This document shows, piece after piece, positions 25,455-32,287 of a stretch of DNA of 32,287 nt. The DNA is from Saprospiraceae bacterium. GTDB taxonomy: Bacteria; Bacteroidota; Bacteroidia; Chitinophagales; JAHQVX01. The notes under the pieces were generated by a model, which did not search any database, was not told the DNA's origin, and saw only the letters and a list, made by a program, of their open reading frames with translations. The translations under genes and the position numbers were made by a program. The first letter of the stretch is position 1. Each line of letters starts with the position of its first letter. Where the stretch lies: the NCBI GenBank assembly GCA_019634125.1, contig JAHQVX010000044.1:1-32287 (forward strand), written 5' to 3'.

Positions 25455-25457
25455 TTT

Positions 25458-27401
25458 ATGAAGTCTTATTTAACCATATTTTTTTTATTAGCAATCATCC
25501 CACTCGCGAATGCGAGTGGGAATGATTCGTTATTCAATGCCTCAGTAGCCAAATGGCAACATTTCCAGCACGGGCGAAATGCTGACTCGTTCCTATTCTA
25601 CACCAAACAGGTGGCTCAGTTAGCAGATGATTCCCAAGACCTCAACCAACTAGCCACAGCAAAAAGGGTGAATGGCTATTATCAAATGGCACAAGGCCGT
25701 TTCGAGCAAGCCGAGGCTTTTTTCAACGATGCCTTAACACAGGCCAGAGAAAACAAATTTGTTGATCATGAAATAAAAGCACTCTGGGGCTTGTATAAGA
25801 ATTTGAATGCCCAGCAATACTATCACTCAGCACTTAAGTTTGCTTATGATGCCTTAGCCTTAGCCGAGCAGAAGGATGATAAAATACTGCAGGTGAATCT
25901 GCTTATTGTTATCGCTGAAAATCTAAGGTTGCAAAAAGAATTTGAAAAAGGGCTTGAAGCATTGGAAAACGCTGCTTCTATCGATGAAAAGATTAGCCCA
26001 AAGCTGGACATTAATGCAGCAAAGATCTTTAATGACCGAGGAAATATCTTTAGTGAGTCGGGGGAAATTGACGCGGCTATTTTTGATTATGAACGTGCCA
26101 TTGAAATTTATTCGCGGCTGAACGATTCCATTCAACTAACAACGACTTTTTCCAACCTGGGTCAAACCTACCGATTAAAAGGCAGCCAACCTTTTTTTGA
26201 CAAGGCATACGATGCACTGTACAAAAGCTTAGAATTCTCTAAAACGATTGGTTACGAGCAGCGAACCATTCAAAATTTGATTTCATTAGCAGAAGTAGAT
26301 ATCGACCTGAAGCAATACAACATTGCTTTAAATCGCACTTTAGAGGCTGAACAACTCAACCAAAAGTTAAACAATAAGAGTCTCACCTATTACATCGAAA
26401 ACAACAAACACCTCATTTACCAAGCACAAGGAAAATACAATCAGTCTTTGGCTGCATTCGAACGCGCTACGAAGATTAAAGAAGAACTAAACAGCACCGA
26501 ACGTGCCATTGTGGTTACCGACCTTCTTGCTCAGTATGAGCTGGAGAAAAACGAAAAAGAGCTACTTGAAAAAGGAATTCAACTCAGAAAGACCAAAAAC
26601 TTATCTGTTATCCTTGGAATCACTTCGGGCATATTACTACTTATTTTTTTTGGTGGGTTAAGGTTCTGGAGACTCTATCAACGAAACACAAAATTATTAC
26701 AGGAGCAAAAATCGCTGAAGCACCAACAAAAAATCGTGGAATTAGAAAGCAAGGCTGAAATGCAAGCGATTAATGCCATGTTAGACGGAAGGGATAAGGA
26801 AAGACAGGCGATTGCAGAAACCCTACATGATAGCGTGAGCACATTACTTTCTTCAGCCAATATGCATTTACAAGCAGTTAAGCATAAGGTTAATGGAGAA
26901 ATGCCCGCAATTCAAAAGACCCAGCGAATCATAAAGGAAGCCTCTCAGAAAGTTCGCTTCTTATCGCATGAATTGATCTCATCTATTCTGATCAAGTTTG
27001 GTATGGAAGCCGCTATGAATGATTTGGTGGATAAAATCAGTAACGATCACCTTCAATTCCAGGCAGAATGTTCTGGATTAGACCAACGTTTTCCCATTGA
27101 ATTTGAAACTAAGATCTATCATATCATTGAGGAGTTGTGCAATAATATTTTAAAACACAGTAAGGCCACCAAAGCGAAGATTTCGTTGCACCGAACAGAG
27201 GAACAACTTATTCTTGAAGTTTGGGATAATGGCATTGGCTTCCCAGTAGTCACCAATACAGAGTACTCTGGCATAGGTTTGAACAAAATTCGTGCTCGAG
27301 TAAAAGGCATGGATGGGGTGATGGCAGTAGACAGTCAGACCGGCGAATATGCCAGAATCACCATTAAACTGCCTGTTGCGGAAGCTATTGAACTCGCATA
27401 A
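25458..27401 (+). CDS. TPR-containing sensor histidine kinase 1
   Basis: A 647-residue sensor kinase. A signal peptide (SYLTIFFLLAIIPLANASG) leads into TPR repeats over about 55-350, probably periplasmic (for example HHSALKFAYDALALAEQ-type helices and GEIDAAIFDYERAIEIYSRL). One membrane helix follows near 380-400 (SVILGITSGILLLIFFGGLRF), then a coiled coil and a HisKA_3-type dimerisation domain, with phospho-acceptor His457 in ERQAIAETLHDSVST. The ATPase domain has N-box IIEELCNNILKHS, G1 WDNGIGF and G2 SGIGLNKIRARV. It begins 3 bases after the preceding stop. A 10-bp hairpin covers the signal-peptide end (25498-25521). Partner: the NarL-type regulator. Confidence 0.92.
   Translation: MKSYLTIFFLLAIIPLANASGNDSLFNASVAKWQHFQHGRNADSFLFYTKQVAQLADDSQDLNQLATAKRVNGYYQMAQGRFEQAEAFFNDALTQARENKFVDHEIKALWGLYKNLNAQQYYHSALKFAYDALALAEQKDDKILQVNLLIVIAENLRLQKEFEKGLEALENAASIDEKISPKLDINAAKIFNDRGNIFSESGEIDAAIFDYERAIEIYSRLNDSIQLTTTFSNLGQTYRLKGSQPFFDKAYDALYKSLEFSKTIGYEQRTIQNLISLAEVDIDLKQYNIALNRTLEAEQLNQKLNNKSLTYYIENNKHLIYQAQGKYNQSLAAFERATKIKEELNSTERAIVVTDLLAQYELEKNEKELLEKGIQLRKTKNLSVILGITSGILLLIFFGGLRFWRLYQRNTKLLQEQKSLKHQQKIVELESKAEMQAINAMLDGRDKERQAIAETLHDSVSTLLSSANMHLQAVKHKVNGEMPAIQKTQRIIKEASQKVRFLSHELISSILIKFGMEAAMNDLVDKISNDHLQFQAECSGLDQRFPIEFETKIYHIIEELCNNILKHSKATKAKISLHRTEEQLILEVWDNGIGFPVVTNTEYSGIGLNKIRARVKGMDGVMAVDSQTGEYARITIKLPVAEAIELA
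25498..25521. repeat. Short-loop hairpin, 10 bp arms, GAAT loop
   Basis: TCCCACTCGC, loop GAAT, exact complement. It codes P-L-A-N-A-S-G at the signal-peptide cleavage region of kinase 1, starting 40 bases after the start codon. Confidence 0.92.
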
Positions 27402-27434
27402 TTCCAGAAGAAGGCATTTGTTTTTATTAAAATA

Positions 27435-27446
27435 CAAGGCGCCTTG
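27435..27446. promoter_or_regulatory. Intergenic palindrome between the two kinases
   Basis: CAAGGCGCCTTG is a perfect 12-base palindrome in the 73-base gap between kinase genes. A TATATTCG box, one base off TAnnTTTG, follows at 27459-27466. Kinase 2 may have its own regulated promoter. Confidence 0.4.
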
Positions 27447-27474
27447 AACATATTCCTATATATTCGTAGTACGC

Positions 27475-29256
27475 ATGTTTATGAGATGGGGCCTGGTCGT
27501 TTTATTGCTTATGTTTTGGGTTGGGGTTTCTGCACAAGAAAACCAACTAGATACCGCTATTGAACTATTCGAAAGCGAGCGATATGACTCCGCATTTTCT
27601 GTTTTAGAAGAACTTCCCGACGATGCTACTTCCTTAAGATATAAAGCACTCATTCATTTAAAACGTTTCGATTATAGAAATGCATTAGAGCATATTCAAA
27701 AAGGCTTAACTATTGCCGATTCGCTTCAGCTCGTGCAAGAAAAGGTAGAACTCCTCGAAGCATTTGGTACATTTTACAAGGAACAAGAAGACATTGATAA
27801 TGCGATGCGCCAATACACCTTAGCTAAGACCATTGCTAATGACGCTGGCTTAGAGCGAAATGCTCAAATTCTGAATTTAAAGATTAGCGCGGTCTACCTG
27901 TCTAAAATCAATGTTGAACTGGATAAAGAAAAAGAGCCATTATTAGCCGATACAGTCCTACTCCTATCTGACGAATCTAAAGCCTATTTTGAAGAAAACG
28001 TTGACCATTCTTTATTAGCGGACATCTACAATGCACAAGCTGCGGCCTATTTGATAAAAGGAGACTACGAAAAAGCAGATAGCTTTTTCGGACAATGCAT
28101 TTACGAGCACCAATTCATTGATAAGCCCACAAAATATGGCTGGGCACTATACAACTGGGCGACTTCCAATTTGTTCCAAGAGAAATACCGATTGAGTGAA
28201 CAACAGTTTAAGGAAGTCATCAAAATTGGGGAAGAACATGATAAGAAGCTGCGAACTGCTGCCAAACACAACTTGACGTTTGTATACTATTATGAAGACA
28301 ACCATAAAGCTGCATTAGAAACCTACTTTGACTATGTCTACGAAAAAGACAGTCTGGACCAAGTCGCCAAAAACGCCGATTTAGAACGTTTTGAGGCCGA
28401 CATGAACAACCAAATCCTGGAAAAAGAGCGCATTAATGCCAAGGCCGATGCCTTAGAAAGTTCGCTAAAGGCGAAGAAATTACAAACGTGGTTAATCGGT
28501 ATTAGTGGCCTGTTACTCGCTGCGGTATTCAGCTTTGTGTTCTTGAATCAACGGGCTCGGTTTCGACGAAAAGACTTAGAGTTTCAGTTAAGGCAACAAG
28601 CGCAAGCCACAGAAATTAGAGCGATTAACGCCATGATTGATGGTCGAGAAAAAGAACGTCATTCCATTGCGGCAACGTTGCACGATAGCGTGGCAAGCAT
28701 GCTGGCTTCTGCCAGCATGCATCTGCAAGCCTTCAAACTAAAAAGTAGTGAGACCAATACTTCGTTATCCAAAACTCAAACCATCATTCAAGACGTCACC
28801 ACGAAGGTGCGCAACCTTTCCCACTCACTCGTCTCGCCCGTTTTATTGCGCTTCGGTTTGGAAAAAGCCATAGAAGGATTATGCGACCGCGTTAACTCTG
28901 AGCAATTACTCGTAGAACATAGTATTCATCTAGAGAACGATCGTTTTGAACGCGATTTCGAGGGCAAAATTTTTGGCATTATTGAAGAATTGTTTAACAA
29001 CATCATTAAGCACAGTCAAGCCAGTCAGGCATCGATTAGCCTAAGTGAAAAAGAAGGCTATCTCTTGCTGAATGTAAAAGACAATGGAATTGGCTTTGTG
29101 AAAGAAAAAGACCTCGGAGATGGACTGGGTTTATTCCAGATTTCAGCGCGGGTGAAAAGCCTGGGTGGCGAAACCGACATCCTAACTACTCCCCAATTGG
29201 GCACCTCTATAAATATTAAAGTTCCCGTTCAAATGGTGCCGGAACTGGTCTCTTGA
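27475..29256 (+). CDS. TPR-containing sensor histidine kinase 2
   Basis: A 593-residue paralogue of the previous kinase with the same plan: signal peptide (LVVLLLMFWVGVSAQE), TPR-like repeats over about 30-310, coiled coil, one membrane helix near 340-360 (WLIGISGLLLAAVFSFVFL), HisKA_3 with His403 in ERHSIAATLHDSVAS, and ATPase motifs IIEELFNNIIKHS, VKDNGIGF, GLGLFQISARV. The catalytic domains align to kinase 1 almost without gaps. Two in-frame ATGs (27475, 27481) are possible. A 10-bp hairpin lies directly after the phospho-acceptor His codon, at positions where kinase 1 has none. It probably shares the single upstream response regulator. Confidence 0.92.
   Translation: MFMRWGLVVLLLMFWVGVSAQENQLDTAIELFESERYDSAFSVLEELPDDATSLRYKALIHLKRFDYRNALEHIQKGLTIADSLQLVQEKVELLEAFGTFYKEQEDIDNAMRQYTLAKTIANDAGLERNAQILNLKISAVYLSKINVELDKEKEPLLADTVLLLSDESKAYFEENVDHSLLADIYNAQAAAYLIKGDYEKADSFFGQCIYEHQFIDKPTKYGWALYNWATSNLFQEKYRLSEQQFKEVIKIGEEHDKKLRTAAKHNLTFVYYYEDNHKAALETYFDYVYEKDSLDQVAKNADLERFEADMNNQILEKERINAKADALESSLKAKKLQTWLIGISGLLLAAVFSFVFLNQRARFRRKDLEFQLRQQAQATEIRAINAMIDGREKERHSIAATLHDSVASMLASASMHLQAFKLKSSETNTSLSKTQTIIQDVTTKVRNLSHSLVSPVLLRFGLEKAIEGLCDRVNSEQLLVEHSIHLENDRFERDFEGKIFGIIEELFNNIIKHSQASQASISLSEKEGYLLLNVKDNGIGFVKEKDLGDGLGLFQISARVKSLGGETDILTTPQLGTSINIKVPVQMVPELVS
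28697..28720. repeat. Short-loop hairpin, 10 bp arms, TTCT loop
   Basis: GCATGCTGGC, loop TTCT, exact complement. It codes S-M-L-A-S-A-S-M-H right after the H-box of kinase 2; kinase 1 has T-L-L-S-S-A-N-M-H there, same length, no hairpin. Confidence 0.93.
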
Positions 29257-29332
29257 TTGCTGCGTAATAAGCAAGCTACAAAGTTCATTCATAAAATCTT
29301 AACCAACTGTACTACTTCCAAACTTCTGAAAG

Positions 29333-29340
29333 TATATTTG
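29333..29340 (+). promoter_or_regulatory. Candidate -7 box (TATATTTG) for uvrA
   Basis: Exact TAnnTTTG, 16 bases before the uvrA ATG, the same spacing as the box before the YfhO gene. No TTG at the expected -33. Confidence 0.45.
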
Positions 29341-29356
29341 GCCATTAACTTTTTGG

Positions 29357-32227
29357 ATGCCAAAGTCAGTAGAAGCCAACAAAAAATCAACCGTTACTCA
29401 GGAGTCTGTAACTCAAAAATTCATACATGTAGAAGGGGCTCGGGTACACAACTTAAAGAATATTGATGTTTCGATTCCTCGCAACCAGTTTGTAGTTATT
29501 ACAGGAATTAGCGGCAGTGGTAAGTCTTCTTTAGCATTTGATACGATTTATGCGGAAGGCCAGCGCCGCTACATGGAAAGTTTTTCGGCTTATGCTCGTC
29601 AATTCGTAGGCGGTTTTGAGCGACCTGATGTCGACAAAATCACCGGGCTAAGCCCGGTGATTTCCATCGAGCAGAAAACAGTATCCAAAAACCCTCGATC
29701 TACAGTAGGCACAACCACCGAAATCTACGACTTTATTCGCCTCCTCTTCGCTCGTGCATCCACAGCCTATTCCTATAATACAGGCAAGGAAATGGTCAAA
29801 TTCACCGAGCAACAAATCGTAGACAATATCCTAGAAGAATACGAAGGATGTAGGGTGAACATACTCGCCCCACTCGTTCGAGGGAGAAAAGGTCATTACC
29901 GAGAACTCTTCGAAAATATTCGCAAGCAAGGCTTCCTCAAAGTTCGCGTAGATGGCGAAATCATTGAAGTGACTCCGAAAATGCAAGTGGATCGCTACAA
30001 GATCCATGACATTGAAGTGGTCATCGATCGAATGACAGTCAAAGAAAGCGATCGAATTCGACTCCTTCAATCCATTCAACAAGCCTTCAAAACCAGTAAG
30101 AACCTCATTATGGTCATGGACCATGATACTGAAGCGACCAAACTCTTCAGTAAAACCCTGATGTGTGTCGACACAGGGATTTCCTACGAAGAACCCTCTC
30201 CAAACACCTTCTCCTTTAACAGTCCCTACGGCGCTTGTCCGTCTTGTAATGGACTCGGGCAAATTAAAGAAGTAGACCCAAAACTCATCATCCCAGACCA
30301 TAGCAAATCCATCAACCAACAAGGCATTGCACCCTATGGCGAAGTCAGAGATAATTACTCCTTCAAACAACTCCGTGCTATTGCAAAGAAGTTTGAATTC
30401 TCCTTTTCGACGCCTGTTAAAGACATCCCTGAAAAGGCCATGGATATTATCCTAAATGGCTCCAACGGCGAAACATTTAAGGTAGACATGGGCTATAAAT
30501 CAGGGAGAGCGTATGATTTAGAATACGAAGGTTTAATTTCTTTACTTAACCGCTCGTACGAAACCACCCAAACCGATAAAATTCGGAAATGGGCCGAGGA
30601 GTTCATGACGAAGACAACTTGCCCAACTTGTGATGGGGCAAGACTTCGGAAGGAAAGTCTTTGGTTTAAAATCGCAGATAAGAACATTGCCGAAATTGCC
30701 GAAAAAGACATTCTAGAATTAGCGGACTGGTTTGAAGGTGTTGAAGATTCCATGTCGGACAGGCAGCGTACAATTGCAAAAGATATTCTAAAAGAAATTC
30801 GAGAACGCATTGGTTTTTTAAAGGAAGTTGGCCTAACATATCTTAGCCTCAACCGCCCGACACGATCGTTATCTGGTGGGGAAAGTCAACGCATTCGATT
30901 GGCCAGTCAGATTGGCTCTAAGCTTCGAGGCATTACCTATATTTTAGATGAACCGAGTATTGGTCTCCACCAACGCGATAACCATAACCTTATCACCGCG
31001 CTAAAAGGTCTGGCAGATGGCGGAAATACGGTTTTAGTAGTCGAACACGATAAAGATATCATGCTGGAAAGTGATTACTTAATCGACATTGGCCCTGCAG
31101 CTGGAAAGCATGGCGGAAAGATTGTTGGCCAGGGTACACCCAGCGAATTTGCTCAATTAAATACGCTTACTGCGCATTACCTTCATGGCGATATCAAAAT
31201 TGATATTCCGGAAGAACGCCGGCCGGGCAACAGCCATCAACTGGTGTTGAAAGGGGCAAGCGGGAACAACTTAAAAGATGTAACCATTAAGCTGCCACTG
31301 GGTAAGTTCATTTGTGTTACAGGCGTCTCCGGCTCTGGAAAAAGCACCTTAATCAACGAAACGCTTTACCCCATCTTGAATGCCCATATTTTTCGCGGGA
31401 AGAAAAAACCACTGCCTTATACAAAGATCCAAGGATTGGAGCATGTAGACAAAGTCATTGAAATTGACCAAAGCCCAATCGGACGGACACCGCGCTCAAA
31501 TCCCGCTACCTACATTGGTGTATTCACCGATATACGAAAATTATTTAGTGAGTTGCCTGAAGCAAAAATCAGAGGGTATAAACCTGGTCGGTTTAGTTTC
31601 AACGTAAAAGGAGGCCGCTGTGAAGTCTGCCAAGGCGGTGGAATGAAAGTGATCGAAATGAACTTCCTCCCAGATGTACTTGTAGAATGCGAAGGTTGTC
31701 AGGGCCGCAGATTTAATCGTGAAACGCTAGAAGTCCGCTACAAAGGCAAGAGTATTAGTGATGTACTAGACATGACGGTTTCGGAGGCAGTCAGCTTCTT
31801 CGAAGCTGTCCCGTCCATCTATAGAAAACTAAAGACCTTAGAAGATGTTGGCTTAACGTACCTCACGCTGGGCCAAAGCTCAACTACAATTTCGGGTGGA
31901 GAGGCACAGCGCGTGAAGCTCGCTAGCGAGCTTCAAAAGAAAGATACCGGCCAAACCTTCTACATCCTCGACGAGCCCACCACTGGCCTCCATTTTGAAG
32001 ACATCCGTCAATTACTCAAAATCCTAAACCGATTGGTAGACCGTGGGAATACAGTGCTCGTCATCGAGCATAATTTAGACATCGTTAAAGCCGCTGATTG
32101 GATCATTGATTTAGGGCCTGAAGGAGGAGCTGCTGGTGGTCAAATCGTTGCAGAAGGCACTCCAGAACAACTCATCAAAAAGAAAAACAGCCATACTGCC
32201 CGCTTCCTGAAAGAGGAATTAAGCTAA
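29357..32227 (+). CDS. uvrA: Excinuclease ABC subunit UvrA
   Basis: The damage-recognition ATPase of nucleotide excision repair, 956 residues, full length. It has two ABC modules: first Walker A GISGSGKSSLAFDTIYAEGQRR near 50 with signature LSGGESQRIRLASQI and Walker B TYILDEPSIGLHQRD; second Walker A GVSGSGKSTLI near 655 with signature ISGGEAQRVKLASEL and Walker B FYILDEPTTGLHFED. Zinc modules are visible as CPSCNGLG, CPTCDGARL and CEVCQGGG…CEGCQGRRF. Residues ITGLSPVISIEQK mark the UvrB-interaction region. The ATG follows a TATATTTG box. Three short-loop hairpins lie in the gene, two on invariant motifs. The gene ends overlapping the tail of a minus-strand gene by 9 bases. Confidence 0.97.
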   Translation: MPKSVEANKKSTVTQESVTQKFIHVEGARVHNLKNIDVSIPRNQFVVITGISGSGKSSLAFDTIYAEGQRRYMESFSAYARQFVGGFERPDVDKITGLSPVISIEQKTVSKNPRSTVGTTTEIYDFIRLLFARASTAYSYNTGKEMVKFTEQQIVDNILEEYEGCRVNILAPLVRGRKGHYRELFENIRKQGFLKVRVDGEIIEVTPKMQVDRYKIHDIEVVIDRMTVKESDRIRLLQSIQQAFKTSKNLIMVMDHDTEATKLFSKTLMCVDTGISYEEPSPNTFSFNSPYGACPSCNGLGQIKEVDPKLIIPDHSKSINQQGIAPYGEVRDNYSFKQLRAIAKKFEFSFSTPVKDIPEKAMDIILNGSNGETFKVDMGYKSGRAYDLEYEGLISLLNRSYETTQTDKIRKWAEEFMTKTTCPTCDGARLRKESLWFKIADKNIAEIAEKDILELADWFEGVEDSMSDRQRTIAKDILKEIRERIGFLKEVGLTYLSLNRPTRSLSGGESQRIRLASQIGSKLRGITYILDEPSIGLHQRDNHNLITALKGLADGGNTVLVVEHDKDIMLESDYLIDIGPAAGKHGGKIVGQGTPSEFAQLNTLTAHYLHGDIKIDIPEERRPGNSHQLVLKGASGNNLKDVTIKLPLGKFICVTGVSGSGKSTLINETLYPILNAHIFRGKKKPLPYTKIQGLEHVDKVIEIDQSPIGRTPRSNPATYIGVFTDIRKLFSELPEAKIRGYKPGRFSFNVKGGRCEVCQGGGMKVIEMNFLPDVLVECEGCQGRRFNRETLEVRYKGKSISDVLDMTVSEAVSFFEAVPSIYRKLKTLEDVGLTYLTLGQSSTTISGGEAQRVKLASELQKKDTGQTFYILDEPTTGLHFEDIRQLLKILNRLVDRGNTVLVIEHNLDIVKAADWIIDLGPEGGAAGGQIVAEGTPEQLIKKKNSHTARFLKEELS
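29637..29663. repeat. Hairpin on UvrA GLSPVIS codons, 12 bp arms
   Basis: AAATCACCGGGC, loop TAA, exact 12-base complement. It exactly covers K-I-T-G-L-S-P-V-I-S, an invariant UvrA motif, so the symmetry is made with synonymous codons such as GGG, CTA and CCG. Confidence 0.95.
31792..31808. repeat. Short-loop hairpin, 7 bp arms, TTC loop
   Basis: CAGCTTC, loop TTC, exact complement; C-GAA-G on the minus strand. Codes V-S-F-F-E-A-V in uvrA. Confidence 0.6.
31914..31935. repeat. 22-nt palindrome on second UvrA signature
   Basis: Left half TGAAGCTCGCT followed directly by its complement, a perfect 22-base palindrome (9 bp with a CTAG loop). It lies on V-K-L-A-S-E-L of the conserved GGEAQRVKLASEL signature. 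Confidence 0.92.
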
Positions 32228-32287
32228 TACCTGAACGCTGGATTCATACGCCGCCCAACCTGCGTCACGATACTCTTTAGCTGCAGC
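32219..32287 (-). CDS. 3' end of a minus-strand gene (partial)
   Basis: From the right edge, the minus strand is open and reads AAKEYRDAGWAAYESSVQVLA then TAA, with codon use like the neighbouring genes. Its stop overlaps the uvrA stop by 9 bases (TTAAGCTAA). Only 22 codons are in the window and I do not recognise the protein. Confidence 0.45.
   Translation of the reverse strand, partial: AAAKEYRDAGWAAYESSVQVLA

Noticed and set aside
29257-29466. 69-aa + ORF right after kinase 2
   Set aside because: It runs into the uvrA start in another frame and would overlap over 100 bases of it; the TATATTTG box and conserved UvrA N-terminus favour uvrA.
29831-30370. 179-aa minus-strand ORF opposite uvrA
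   Set aside because: It lies entirely antisense to conserved uvrA sequence; its openness follows from codon use on the other strand and it shows no family motif.
3227-31935. Hairpins as REP/RAYT elements, CRISPR-like repeats or classic terminators
   Set aside because: The arms share no sequence family, they lie in frame in the middle of genes, they are not regularly spaced, and T-runs do not follow them.

Overview
The window looks like chromosome of a Bacteroidota bacterium, most likely Flavobacteriales-like; I cannot place the family. The evidence is the gene content (DUF4290 next to murA, a DUF5916/CBM9-type outer-membrane protein, YfhO, TPR-type sensor kinases), several TAnnTTTG promoter boxes, the lack of clear Shine-Dalgarno sequences, and moderate GC. 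It is gene-dense, with no stretch over 300 bases lacking a gene. I see no rRNA, tRNA, CRISPR array, transposase or phage gene.

Layout. 1-247: upstream leader with a possible coding remnant. 248-3959 (+): YfhO membrane protein and an overlapping glycosyltransferase. 4032-6333 (+): a 20-codon hydrophobic micro-ORF, then a NatA/NatB-type ABC exporter. 6330-8810 (-): a large CBM9/DUF5916 protein, convergent with natB. 8934-14678 (+): Ppx/GppA phosphatase, M1 metallopeptidase, GT4 glycosyltransferase and a small methyltransferase-like protein. 14684-17257 (-): dnaJ, grpE and a sulfotransferase-like protein. 17325-18464 (+): secreted amidohydrolase. 18461-24110 (-): probable operon uvrD/pcrA - DUF4290 - murA - GH13 amylase lipoprotein. 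24304-29256 (+): NarL/FixJ response regulator, an unrecognised protein and two paralogous TPR sensor histidine kinases. 29357-32227 (+): uvrA. The right edge holds the 3' end of a minus-strand gene.

Most genes are housekeeping: DNA repair (UvrA, UvrD), peptidoglycan precursor synthesis (MurA), protein folding (GrpE, DnaJ), phosphate/alarmone metabolism (Ppx/GppA) and envelope or surface glycan work. The two kinases and one regulator form a self-contained signalling locus. MurA has Asp where the usual fosfomycin-target Cys sits.

The most unusual signal is not a gene. At least twenty perfect inverted repeats with 7-12 bp arms and loops of only 2-5 nt lie scattered through the window, nearly all inside coding sequences on either strand. 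Their arms share little sequence. Many are closed as C-GNA-G, most often C-GAA-G, on one strand. By hand I count 15 with arms of at least 9 bp and a 3-4 nt loop, against roughly 0.25 expected by chance in 32 kb. Several fall exactly on invariant protein motifs (UvrD Walker A, two UvrA motifs), so they arose by substitution or synonymous choice, not by insertion. One straddles the shared CTAG stop of two convergent genes. I regard this as the candidate undescribed phenomenon: either a mutational process that perfects quasi-palindromes or selection for DNA/RNA mini-hairpins.
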